DNA of 34,281 nt from Treponema sp. CETP13 (GTDB lineage Bacteria > Spirochaetota > Spirochaetia > Treponematales > Treponemataceae). A program made the position numbers and the translations under genes. Below are positions 26,318 to 33,925 of this stretch, one piece after another (within the stretch, counting starts at the first letter, position 1; every line of letters begins with the position of its first letter). The stretch is from the NCBI GenBank assembly GCA_001885315.1, contig MLPZ01000002.1, forward strand, positions 139,365 through 173,645, read 5' to 3'. Under the pieces are notes generated by a model. That model saw only the letters and a program-made list of their open reading frames with translations, was not told the origin of the DNA and ran no database searches.

Positions 26318-27333
26318 TGAATTTTTCTCCCATTTATCTTTATTTAGGGACTGAGCTCGGTGAAAAAAAAGATACAATTGAAAAATTACGAAAGAATATT
26401 AAAAATGCATTTGGGCAAATCGATAGTTATGTATATTATGCTTCAGAAGATTCTTTGGCCTCAGTAATCTCTGTTCTTGAAAATGGGGCATTATTCTCTA
26501 CGGCACGATTTGTTGTAATCAGAAATGCTGAATTAATTAAAAAGAAAGACGATATACAGCATCTTAATGACTGGATAGAAACAGCAAAGAAATTAGGAGC
26601 ACAGAATGATGCTTTTCTTGTTTTAGATTCTGATAAAAATAGTGTCGATAATAAACTTGATAAACTAATTGCAAAAGAACATAAAAAAATATTTTGGGAA
26701 ATGTTTGAAAATCGTAAAGAACAATGGCTTTCTTCTTGGTTTTCAAAAAACAATCTTACAATTACTCCAGATGCAATAGAGACTATTTTAGAATTAGTAG
26801 AAAATAATACAGAGGCATTAAGGAATGAATGTTCACGTTTTCCACTGTGTTTTGATCAAGGACATTGTGTTACAGCCGAAGATGTAGAAAATGTTCTTTC
26901 TCATAATAGGGAAGAGTCTGCCTTTACTTTATTTAATGCTCTTGCGGACAATGAAAAAACAACTAAGGATCGTTTATCTGTATCTTTATCTATATTGCAA
27001 AAGCTTCGACAAGTAAAATCTGCAAATGGGATTCAAATAATTGCTGGTTTGACATATTGCTATAGAAAGCTTAGGACTTGGCAACTCCTTCACGAAAATG
27101 CTAATCCTTCACCTTTTGATTTAAAAATTAATGGTTTCTCTAGCAAAAAAGCACAGTCACAGTATAGAGGAGCCTCATATATTTGGAACCAGTCAGATAT
27201 TGTTGCAATTTTGGCTTTACTTTCTTCTACAGATATGTCACTTAGATCTGGTGGTGCTAGAGTTGAGGATAATGTTCTTCAAACTATGCTTTATTGCATT
27301 GTTATGAAAAAAGGGCTCCCTATAGAAAACTAA
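26317..27333 (+). CDS. holA: DNA polymerase III subunit delta
   Basis: The clamp-loader subunit that opens the sliding clamp. 338 residues with the family arrangement: N-terminal P-loop-less ATPase-like domain starting 'IYLYLGTE', the WLSSWFSKNNLTITPDAIETILELV segment and NNTEALRNEC, then a helical C-terminal collar domain. The start overlaps the lexA stop (TAATG) so the two are translationally coupled. It ends convergently with the PC4-like gene, two bases apart. Confidence 0.88.
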   Translation: MNFSPIYLYLGTELGEKKDTIEKLRKNIKNAFGQIDSYVYYASEDSLASVISVLENGALFSTARFVVIRNAELIKKKDDIQHLNDWIETAKKLGAQNDAFLVLDSDKNSVDNKLDKLIAKEHKKIFWEMFENRKEQWLSSWFSKNNLTITPDAIETILELVENNTEALRNECSRFPLCFDQGHCVTAEDVENVLSHNREESAFTLFNALADNEKTTKDRLSVSLSILQKLRQVKSANGIQIIAGLTYCYRKLRTWQLLHENANPSPFDLKINGFSSKKAQSQYRGASYIWNQSDIVAILALLSSTDMSLRSGGARVEDNVLQTMLYCIVMKKGLPIEN

Positions 27334-27335
27334 AC

Positions 27336-27560
27336 TTAAAGTTCTAAGGAATTTAAAATTTGTTTTAGTTGAAGCACTTCTTCTTTTTTTAATGTAATAC
27401 CTTTACCCATTTTTTCATGATTGGGATCCCATGTGCGAATGTCATATTTTGGCTCCCTTTCATTCCATGAAACCATATTTAATTCTAATGCCCACCCTTT
27501 TGAATTTGTTGAAATAATACCAAGCCCTTTTGTTATTTTGAAGGTAAAATTGTCTGCCAT
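27336..27560 (-). CDS. PC4/YdbC-type ssDNA-binding protein
   Basis: 74 residues matching the bacterial YdbC branch of the transcriptional coactivator p15 (PC4) family. The conserved core SKGWALELNMVSWNEREPKY, DIRTWDPNHEKMGKGITL and a C-terminal helix are plain. Such proteins bind single-stranded DNA or RNA as dimers; the role in this organism is unknown. AAGGAG lies upstream of the ATG. It is transcribed divergently from the envelope operon at 27697 and convergently with holA. Confidence 0.88.
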   Translation of the reverse strand: MADNFTFKITKGLGIISTNSKGWALELNMVSWNEREPKYDIRTWDPNHEKMGKGITLKKEEVLQLKQILNSLEL

Positions 27561-27636
27561 TTTGTAAAAATCTCCTTTGAAACTAAATAATTATACTATA
27601 ATACTTAACCAATTTTAAAGTATATTGATTTAAAAG

Positions 27637-27665
27637 TTGAGTATTTTTAAAAATCAGTGTATTCT
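27637..27665 (+). promoter_or_regulatory. Candidate promoter of the lipoprotein-LysM operon
   Basis: TTGAGT (27637-27642), 17-base spacer, TATTCT (27660-27665). The start would be near 27672, 15 bases before GGAGG. Confidence 0.5.
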
Positions 27666-27696
27666 ATAGTTAATTTGGAAAATAATGGAGGATAAA

Positions 27697-28686
27697 ATGC
27701 GAAAAAGTTGGCTATTTCTTTTTGTACTGATGAGTATTTCTCTTTTGGACTTTCTTGGATGTAAATCAACTCCTGAAGAAGAATCTGTTCCATCAGAATC
27801 GGTTGTAGAAGCTCCGCAACCAGAGCCAGAGCCAGAGGCAGAGCTTGAGCCAGTCCCAGAGCCTGCAGAGCCAGTGTATGACTGGACATCTGACAATGAA
27901 AGCTTGATTGCAAAAATAACAGAAGCACGTGTAAAGGCTATTGCAGCTGGTGCCGAGTTATACCTACCTGAAGAATTAGGGGTAATTGATAGCGATTCAA
28001 ATAAGATACAATCGGCGTATGCTGAAGGTGGTGATCCAGAGGAATTTAATACAAGCGGACAAAATATAGTTTTGTTATATGAGGCTTTGGAACAATCTTC
28101 TATTGCGTCAGTAAGGTACGAACGTATTAATGGATTTGATTTTGCATCATATGATCAAGACAGTTATGATGAAGGTGTTTCTGCAGCTGCAAAAGCTAGG
28201 GATCTTTTAGCGAATAATGGTACAGGAGCAGAAATTCTAGAAGCTTCAACTTTGGCAGCAAATTCTTATGATAAAGTTTTAAATACGGCATTTACTCAAA
28301 AAGCAAATGACAAACGTTTGGAAGTTTTAGATATAAAGAAGCTTGCTGATTCTATAAAAGCTAATGTTGCTCAAAAAGAACAATATGAAAATGCAATTGG
28401 ATTTTTTTCAAATGGAAATAAATTACTACAAGAAGGAGACTCAGAGGAAGCTTATAATTCATTTAGTAAGAGTCTTGAGGATCTAACAATTGTGTATAAT
28501 AATGTTTTAGAGAAACGAGAAGCTGCTCAAGCAGCAATTGAAAAAGCAAAAAAACGAATTGAACAATCACAAATAAAAGCTTCCGATGCGGATTCTGTTG
28601 CTCCTATAAATGAAGCTGATCCAGAACAGGCTGCGGCTCAAGATATGGAAGAAGAAACCTTAAATCTTGAAAAGGATGGTGAGTAA
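27697..28686 (+). CDS. Acidic periplasmic lipoprotein with a Pro/Glu-rich linker and helical repeats
   Basis: I do not recognise a named family. The start ATG 27697 is chosen because GGAGG (27687-27691) lies six bases before it; an in-frame ATG at 27685 overlaps that site. A lipoprotein signal ends at Cys22 (DFLGC). Next comes an acidic linker rich in PE repeats (about residues 40-60) that could span the periplasm, then helical segments, including ANSYDKVLNTAF and GDSEEAYNSFSKSLEDL, which look like tetratricopeptide-type repeats. The C-terminus is Gln/Glu-rich. Its stop overlaps the ATG of the next gene (TAATG), so the two probably act together at the envelope. Confidence 0.8.
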   Translation: MRKSWLFLFVLMSISLLDFLGCKSTPEEESVPSESVVEAPQPEPEPEAELEPVPEPAEPVYDWTSDNESLIAKITEARVKAIAAGAELYLPEELGVIDSDSNKIQSAYAEGGDPEEFNTSGQNIVLLYEALEQSSIASVRYERINGFDFASYDQDSYDEGVSAAAKARDLLANNGTGAEILEASTLAANSYDKVLNTAFTQKANDKRLEVLDIKKLADSIKANVAQKEQYENAIGFFSNGNKLLQEGDSEEAYNSFSKSLEDLTIVYNNVLEKREAAQAAIEKAKKRIEQSQIKASDADSVAPINEADPEQAAAQDMEEETLNLEKDGE

Positions 28687-29381
28687 TGAAAAAGATATAT
28701 ACCGTTATACTGATTATTTTGTGTTCTGTTTCTGTTTTTGCAGCAAGTTATACTAACAATCCTTATCAAAAATTAGCCAGAGAATATAATGCAAAATCGG
28801 AACAAGCTTTCGATGAAGGGAATTATGATGCTTCTGTAGAGTATGCTGAACTTGCAGAACAAAATGCGGCGTTATCAGAGAATTATACAGAAATGATGGT
28901 TGCTAAGTATTCAGCGAATACGAGGCTTAAGTATGCGGCAAATCGTTTAGCTTGGGCTGATTCTATAAAAGCTTCTGTATTTTATCCAATGGCATATACA
29001 GCTAGTAAGACGGCGTATGAGAATGGACAAACAGCTTTTAGTGAAGAATCGTATGCACAAGCAGAGGATTTTGCTAATCAATCTATACAGGCGCTTGCCG
29101 ATGTAAAAGAAGTAATCCCTCTTCCTGAGTATTATGTTGTAAAACCTTGGGAAAGTGATAAAGATTGTTTTTGGAATATTTCTGGTCGATCATATATATA
29201 TAATAATCCCCTTCTTTGGGAAAATTTATATGAGGCAAATAAAGATAATATACCAGAATCAGATAATCCTGATCTTATATACCCTGGTATGAAAATGAAG
29301 ATTCCTAGTATTAGTGGTGAATATCGTGAAGGTATTTATTCTTCTACTAAGGACTATGAGGCATTTTCAAGTAACAAATAA
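28686..29381 (+). CDS. Secreted protein with helical repeats and a C-terminal LysM-like domain
   Basis: A signal peptide (1-19, cleavage after VFA) precedes a helical region with two similar hairpins: EQAFDEGNYDASVEYAELAEQ and 'GQTAFSEESYAQAEDFANQS', TPR-like. The C-terminal part (about 148-215), YYVVKPWESDKDCFWNISG ... WENLYEANKD ... LIYPGMKMKIP, has the LysM pattern, although the middle is longer than usual. LysM binds peptidoglycan. It is coupled to the preceding lipoprotein (one-base overlap), and both carry helical repeats, suggesting a paired periplasmic complex near the cell wall. No clear terminator follows. Confidence 0.82.
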   Translation: MKKIYTVILIILCSVSVFAASYTNNPYQKLAREYNAKSEQAFDEGNYDASVEYAELAEQNAALSENYTEMMVAKYSANTRLKYAANRLAWADSIKASVFYPMAYTASKTAYENGQTAFSEESYAQAEDFANQSIQALADVKEVIPLPEYYVVKPWESDKDCFWNISGRSYIYNNPLLWENLYEANKDNIPESDNPDLIYPGMKMKIPSISGEYREGIYSSTKDYEAFSSNK

Positions 29382-29413
29382 TGATGTATTAAATGATTTG
29401 TTACTTTATAGTA

Positions 29414-29980
29414 TTAGTTTTTGTCCAGATGTTGTTTGTAACTAAATAAAGCTGCACACATTAGTCCATGTGAATAAGAGCCTGTCCCCATCGACGAATA
29501 TACTTCTTCGACGGGGATTTTTTTTATTTGAATAAATTCATCTTCATCCAAATGTTGTGTATTTGTATTTTTAAGTGATGTCGTTGTATAAAAATGAATT
29601 GTATTTGAGAATAGTGCAGGATTAGGACTCATAGAAGCTAAATGTATTAATTTTTCAGCTTTATACCCTGTCTCTTCAAGTAATTCTCTTTTGCCTGCTT
29701 TTTCGGGATCTTCGCCTTTATCAACGACTCCACCAGGAAATTCGATGCTTATAGATTTTGATGCGTGTCGCCATTGTTCAACCATTATAAAATATTTTTT
29801 CCCATTGCTAGAAATGGTTGGAACTACTACAACCCAATCGTTGGCATTCATTACTATATATTTCCCTGGGTTTCCTTCTGGAGATACTGTTTGTTGTTCT
29901 GTAAGCGTCATTACTACAGTGTCAAGTAGTTTTTTTTCTCCAGTTATTTGCCACCCAAAATTATTTCTTTTTGTAATCAT
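29414..29980 (-). CDS. Nudix hydrolase, ADP-ribose pyrophosphatase-like
   Basis: The Nudix box is complete: GGVVDKGEDPEKAGKRELLE followed by ETGY. The EFPGG block before it and 'SPNPALFSN' after it are like ADP-ribose/ADP-sugar pyrophosphatases. The start ATG at 29980 is chosen because AAAGGA lies seven bases upstream; a TTG at 29998 would place this site inside the gene. That gives 188 residues. The enzyme probably cleaves ADP-ribose or a related nucleotide sugar in the cytoplasm. It is a single minus-strand gene between plus-strand operons. Confidence 0.9.
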   Translation of the reverse strand: MITKRNNFGWQITGEKKLLDTVVMTLTEQQTVSPEGNPGKYIVMNANDWVVVVPTISSNGKKYFIMVEQWRHASKSISIEFPGGVVDKGEDPEKAGKRELLEETGYKAEKLIHLASMSPNPALFSNTIHFYTTTSLKNTNTQHLDEDEFIQIKKIPVEEVYSSMGTGSYSHGLMCAALFSYKQHLDKN

Positions 29981-30080
29981 CAGTATTTCCTTTGACAATA
30001 TGTCTGTTTCATTTTATTCTATAGATGTTAGCACAACTATTTTTTTGTGTTAAGAGGTCTGTTTGTGGGGAGGAACAAAA

Positions 30081-30902
30081 ATGGCAATTATTGCTATATC
30101 CAGAGAAGTAGCTGCATTGGGTGATGAGATTTCTGTGTCTTTGGTTGATAAACTTGGGTACACCTTTTTTGATAGACACATGATAGAGAAAAAAATTATA
30201 AGTCTTGGCTTTTCAGAAGAAAAGTTAAAGAAATATGATGAAAAAAAACCTGGATTTTTTGCTTCGTTAGCAAAAGATAGGGATGAATATTTTGATTATT
30301 TGCAGTTGGCTGTTTTAGAGGCAGCTAACGAAGGAAACTGTATTTTAATAGGGCGAGGTTCTTACCTTATTTTGGAGAATATCCCTAATGTTGTTTCTGT
30401 AAGATTTGTTGCTAATGATGCTATTAGAAAAAAACGGCTGATGACCGAATTTGCTTGGGATGAAAAACAAGCAATGCAAAGAATCGAAGAAAGTGACGCA
30501 AATCGGATTGGCTTTCATAAAAGTTTTTTTAATATAGATCTTGCTAATGAAGCACGATTTCACATGGTCCTAAATACAGGTATCATAGACATTGATAGTT
30601 GTTCAACAATTGTTGCCGATTTGTGCAAAACTCTTGTAAATCCAGTACAAGAAGAAACTGGTAAGAAAAAAATAGCAGAGATGCTCGAAGCTCAACGGCT
30701 CGTAAATAAATTAATATTCGAATATAAATTAAATATTAATTTCTTGCATGCAGTTGTAAAAGACGATGTCATGATACTTCAAGGGGTTGCCGATTCAGTC
30801 GCATTGTCTGAACGTGCTGTAAATATAGCATCTGAGTTAATTCCTAATAGAAAAGTTACTTCAGCTATTTCGGTTGTACAAGACTTTAAGGCCTATCCAT
30901 AA
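30081..30902 (+). CDS. Cytidylate-kinase-like protein with a C-terminal BON-type domain
   Basis: Residues about 1-190 fit the cytidylate kinase-like family (PF13189): IIAISREVAALGDEIS, then LGYTFFDRHMIEK, ILIGRGSYLIL, and 'VRFVANDAIRKKRLM'. The nucleotide loop, normally Gly-rich (YGSGGREI), here reads VAALGDEI with one Gly, so kinase activity is doubtful. Residues about 205-273 (VVKDDVMILQGVADSVALSE ... ISVVQDF) look like a BON domain, usually membrane- or ligand-associated. GGGGAGG precedes the ATG 30081; a TTG at 30063 would include that site. 273 residues. The unknown membrane gene follows 27 bases later. Confidence 0.8.
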   Translation: MAIIAISREVAALGDEISVSLVDKLGYTFFDRHMIEKKIISLGFSEEKLKKYDEKKPGFFASLAKDRDEYFDYLQLAVLEAANEGNCILIGRGSYLILENIPNVVSVRFVANDAIRKKRLMTEFAWDEKQAMQRIEESDANRIGFHKSFFNIDLANEARFHMVLNTGIIDIDSCSTIVADLCKTLVNPVQEETGKKKIAEMLEAQRLVNKLIFEYKLNINFLHAVVKDDVMILQGVADSVALSERAVNIASELIPNRKVTSAISVVQDFKAYP

Positions 30903-30929
30903 TTGATGTTTAATTTTTAAAAGCCAGAT

Positions 30930-31655
30930 ATGAATAGTATAGTGACCACTCAAACTCTTTTTATTATTGGAGCTTTGTGTTTAGCGGGTTCCATTGCTTC
31001 CCTTATGTCTTTACTTGTAACCTTACTTGTAAAAAAGATTTACAAGAAGCAATTATTTGTTTTGGGGAATAATAATTTAATTTGGTTATGTGTACTGCTT
31101 AGTGGATTTCTTATTTGTATGTCTCTTTTTTTGTGTACAAGTACTTGGAAGCAATTTTTATCTAACATATTTGACGACAACCTTTCCTTTTATATCATTG
31201 TTATGATTGTTAGTTTTGTAATAGTGATATTTAGGCGATATCTATTTATTCCTGTGTGTATTTGCTATGTTTTATATTCAGGTATAGCATATTTTGTATT
31301 TTATTCTGAATGTATGAATGCTGATACATCGTTTACGGTATTAGCAACACAAAAAGAAGATAGTATTCCTGTGCAAATCAATATAGAGTATGTAAATGTA
31401 TCTCCGAAATTACTGTTGCCTTTTTCTCAAACATGGATTACCAGTGTTAAGTCAACAGTTATTTCTGGGATTGACTTTGACAAAAGACAATCTGTTTTTA
31501 TAATTAATTTGTTTTCTAATTTTCTTTTTTCTCATGTGACTCAAAAGACAGTACAAGTTACAATCCCTATACCGAAAATCCCTCCTGAGTCATGGGAAAT
31601 CATATTGTCTGCACATAATAGAGTTTTACAATCAGATTTAAAACGGATTTTTTAA
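30930..31655 (+). CDS. Hypothetical membrane protein, 241 residues
   Basis: Not recognised. About four hydrophobic helices fill residues 10-34, 48-70, 84-100 and 104-125; the remaining 115 residues form a soluble domain with alternating hydrophobic strands (VQINIEYVNVSPKLLLPF, KTVQVTIPIPKIP). No catalytic motif is seen. It follows the cytidylate-kinase-like gene by 27 bases and may be cotranscribed; the ATG lacks an obvious ribosome site. It ends convergently with the aminopeptidase gene, 13 bases away. Confidence 0.7.
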   Translation: MNSIVTTQTLFIIGALCLAGSIASLMSLLVTLLVKKIYKKQLFVLGNNNLIWLCVLLSGFLICMSLFLCTSTWKQFLSNIFDDNLSFYIIVMIVSFVIVIFRRYLFIPVCICYVLYSGIAYFVFYSECMNADTSFTVLATQKEDSIPVQINIEYVNVSPKLLLPFSQTWITSVKSTVISGIDFDKRQSVFIINLFSNFLFSHVTQKTVQVTIPIPKIPPESWEIILSAHNRVLQSDLKRIF

Positions 31656-31668
31656 ATACATTATCTTG

Positions 31669-32970
31669 TTATAATTCAGAATCTGTATAAAAACCTTCAA
31701 ATAAACTTTGTATATTTTTAACATCAGACATTCCTGCTGTCTCACAAATACTATGCATGGCCCAAATTGGAACCCCAATATCAATACATGGGATAGAACT
31801 CTGAGAAGAAAGCATTGGTCCAACAGTTGAACCGCAAGGTAAATCGGAATGAATAATAAACTTTTGTAAAGGTATCCCGTTTTTTGTAGCTAAAAGTCTT
31901 AAAAGCGCCTCTGTTTCTGGAGTTGTGGCATAACGATTGTTTTCATCTATTTTTATAACAGGTCCTTCATTTAATACACATTTGTATGATGGATCAAATT
32001 TTTCTGGATAATTAGAGTTCCATGCGTGGGCAACGTCAGCAGACAAAATGAGCGATTTTGCTCGTGCTCTCAATTGATTTTCTCGTGATTGGGTTTGAGA
32101 AATTGAAATCCTTTCTAATAGATGTTCAATAAAAGAGGATTTTGCTCCTCCCATTGATAGACTCCCTGTTTCTTCACTATCAAAAAAAATTGCAACTTGT
32201 GTAGTTTCTGTCAAATTATGTGCACTATTAATTAGAGCTTTTGCTGTTGTTATGCAATGAATTTGATTGTCAATTCGGGGTGAAAAAAGTAATGGTTTAT
32301 CAGAGTTAGTTAGTTGCGGCTTATTTGGCAGGTATAGTTCCAATTCGATAGAAAGAATTAAATCTTTTTGAATTTTCAATTTTTTTGCAATATACTCTTC
32401 TAAGGTTCCTTGTATATCAAATATAAATTGTAATTGCTGTTGAGGTTTTACTTCCCCCTTTTTATTGATTTCTCTATTTAAATGGATTGGTAAGTTAGGA
32501 ATAATCCCAATTGGTTTTTCAGAATCAAAAAGCAATTGTTTTGGTTTATTTGTTTTTTTATCTTTAATATATACAACCCCAGCAGAGGCTAAGGGTCTGT
32601 CAAGCCATGTGTTAAGTATGGCTCCTCCGTAAACTGAAGTTCTGACTTTTTTTAGAGTATTTTTATGTGTGCTGTCTGTAGTAAAAGAATCTGTTTTTAT
32701 TCTTAGGTGTGGACTGTCGGTATGTGTGGCTATGATTTTATAGCTTGGAAGAGATTTCTTTCCTACAGTAAAAGCTGCCATTGATCGATGGTTTCTAATA
32801 ACAAAATATGATTTTCCAGGAAGTAATTTCCATGATTTTTCTTCATTTAATTCAATAAATCCTCTGTTTATAAATAATGATTTTAATGCTTGTATACTAT
32901 GCCATGCAGTAATAGAACTTTCTAAATAGTTAGTAATAGAAAAGTCGTTGTTTGATTGTTGTGTATCCAT
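31669..32970 (-). CDS. apeB: M18 family aminopeptidase
   Basis: A cytosolic zinc aminopeptidase with aspartyl-aminopeptidase architecture, 433 residues. Metal and catalytic blocks: ATHTDSPHL with His83, 'SVYGGAILNTWLDRPL', RIDNQ, FFDSEETGSLS, LSADVAHAWN and AMHSICETAG. The middle LNEGPVIK and IHSDLPCGSTVGPM are also family hallmarks. It removes N-terminal residues, often acidic, from peptides. A GAGG site precedes the ATG on the minus strand. It is divergent from pgsA, with 118 AT-rich bases between. Confidence 0.93.
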   Translation of the reverse strand: MDTQQSNNDFSITNYLESSITAWHSIQALKSLFINRGFIELNEEKSWKLLPGKSYFVIRNHRSMAAFTVGKKSLPSYKIIATHTDSPHLRIKTDSFTTDSTHKNTLKKVRTSVYGGAILNTWLDRPLASAGVVYIKDKKTNKPKQLLFDSEKPIGIIPNLPIHLNREINKKGEVKPQQQLQFIFDIQGTLEEYIAKKLKIQKDLILSIELELYLPNKPQLTNSDKPLLFSPRIDNQIHCITTAKALINSAHNLTETTQVAIFFDSEETGSLSMGGAKSSFIEHLLERISISQTQSRENQLRARAKSLILSADVAHAWNSNYPEKFDPSYKCVLNEGPVIKIDENNRYATTPETEALLRLLATKNGIPLQKFIIHSDLPCGSTVGPMLSSQSSIPCIDIGVPIWAMHSICETAGMSDVKNIQSLFEGFYTDSEL

Positions 32971-33053
32971 TTTTGCCTCATAATAAGATTTATTATTTAT
33001 AATAACACAATTAAATAACTATTTATATATTTAAAACGGGTTAGTAAAAACTC

Positions 33054-33082
33054 TTGACAATACTCGATTCAAATATGATACT
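33054..33082 (+). promoter_or_regulatory. Promoter of pgsA, predicted leaderless
   Basis: TTGACA (33054-33059), 17-base spacer, GATACT (33077-33082), then six bases (AATCAA) and the ATG at 33089. No ribosome site is present. Confidence 0.75.
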
Positions 33083-33088
33083 AATCAA

Positions 33089-33700
33089 ATGAAAACAGCA
33101 AATGCTTATTCCTTTTCGCGCATAATTATAGCGCCTCTTTATTTTATTTTATATTTTTTACCTCAATGGCTTGGAATGATAAATCCTGATTTGGTTCATC
33201 CTTTTAATCTTATTTCAGTATGTATTATGATTCCACTTATTGGTTTTGCGGAGTTTACAGATTATTTAGATGGTCATTATGCCCGCAAAAACAATGAAGT
33301 AAGTGATTTTGGTAAATTATTTGATCCATTTTGTGATGTTATTTTGCACATGATTGCTTTTGTTTGTTACATGCAATCTGGTTATATGCCAGCAATTATA
33401 TTTGTCTTTATTTTCATTCGTGAATATGGAATGCTTTTTATTCGTTTAATGGCAATAAAGAATGGAGTTACTATTGCTGCACGTAAAGGTGGAAAATTAA
33501 AAACTGTAATTTACATTTTTTCAGGAATGTATTCTTTGTTATTAGAAAGTGCTAGTCGTCTAGGATTTGCTAGTTCTTGGAATCTCGATTTATTAAAGAC
33601 AATAGGGGTTGGCTTTTATATTTTATGCCTTGTGTTGTGTTATGTTTCTTTTATTGATTATTTGAAGAATTTTGGTGCAATTGTGAAGAAAACACTTTAA
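33089..33700 (+). CDS. pgsA: CDP-alcohol phosphatidyltransferase (PgsA-like)
   Basis: An integral membrane enzyme of phospholipid synthesis, 203 residues with about five to six helices. The family motif DGxxAR(x8)Gx3Dx3D is complete: Asp61, Gly62, Ala65, Arg66, Gly75, Asp79, Asp83. This chemistry joins CDP-diacylglycerol to an alcohol; glycerol-3-phosphate is the likely substrate by similarity to PgsA, though the related phosphatidylserine or inositol enzymes share the motif. Single gene with its own consensus promoter. A run of A8-CAG-T8 at 33704-33722 follows and may act as a weak terminator. Confidence 0.82.
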   Translation: MKTANAYSFSRIIIAPLYFILYFLPQWLGMINPDLVHPFNLISVCIMIPLIGFAEFTDYLDGHYARKNNEVSDFGKLFDPFCDVILHMIAFVCYMQSGYMPAIIFVFIFIREYGMLFIRLMAIKNGVTIAARKGGKLKTVIYIFSGMYSLLLESASRLGFASSWNLDLLKTIGVGFYILCLVLCYVSFIDYLKNFGAIVKKTL

Positions 33701-33703
33701 TAC

Positions 33704-33722
33704 AAAAAAAACAGTTTTTTTT
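33704..33722 (+). terminator. Possible weak terminator after pgsA (A8/T8 hairpin)
   Basis: Eight A residues (33704-33711), CAG, then eight T residues (33715-33722) four bases after the pgsA stop. The stem is purely A-T, so efficiency is uncertain, though the T-run is suited to termination. Confidence 0.4.
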
Positions 33723-33743
33723 ATTAAAAACGCGTTTTGGTTA

Positions 33744-33772
33744 TTGACGAGTTCTAAAGTATCATGTATATT
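33744..33772 (+). promoter_or_regulatory. Promoter P1 of the right-end leader
   Basis: TTGACG (33744-33749), 17-base spacer, TATATT (33767-33772). The start should be near 33779. A 12-base palindrome AAAACGCGTTTT (33727-33738) lies just upstream of the -35. Confidence 0.75.
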
Positions 33773-33778
33773 AATCAA

Positions 33779-33838
33779 ACGTCGCTGATACAGCAATGCT
33801 AAAACATTGCAAACGGTGACAAGCAATATAGTTTTTTT
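33779..33838 (+). ncRNA. Candidate attenuator or short RNA after P1
   Basis: The first bases after P1 can fold in two exclusive ways. GCAATG (33793-33798) can pair with CATTGC (33805-33810) inside an outer stem GTCGC (33781-33785)/GTGAC (33816-33820). Alternatively ATTGC (33806-33810) pairs with GCAAT (33823-33827), four bases before seven T residues (33832-33838). The second form looks like a terminator, and the first would prevent it. Stems are short (5-6 pairs), so this is a prediction only. It matches no riboswitch class I recognise. Confidence 0.35.
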
Positions 33839-33891
33839 GAAAAGCTTCATATAGCTTAGAAAAAAAATAAAAAAAAATTGAGATTAAATAC

Positions 33892-33919
33892 TTGACTAAA
33901 TAAGTTAAAATATGATACT
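33892..33919 (+). promoter_or_regulatory. Promoter P2 of the right-end leader
   Basis: TTGACT (33892-33897), 16-base spacer, GATACT (33914-33919); the same TATGATACT string occurs in the pgsA promoter. The start should be near 33926, giving about 335 bases of leader before the TTG at 34260. Confidence 0.7.
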
Positions 33920-33925
33920 CTCAAT

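Noticed and set aside
27647-27928. Low-complexity minus-strand reading frames opposite the acidic lipoprotein
   Set aside because: They are the reverse of the Pro/Glu codon repeat in the plus-strand gene and have no start site or family.
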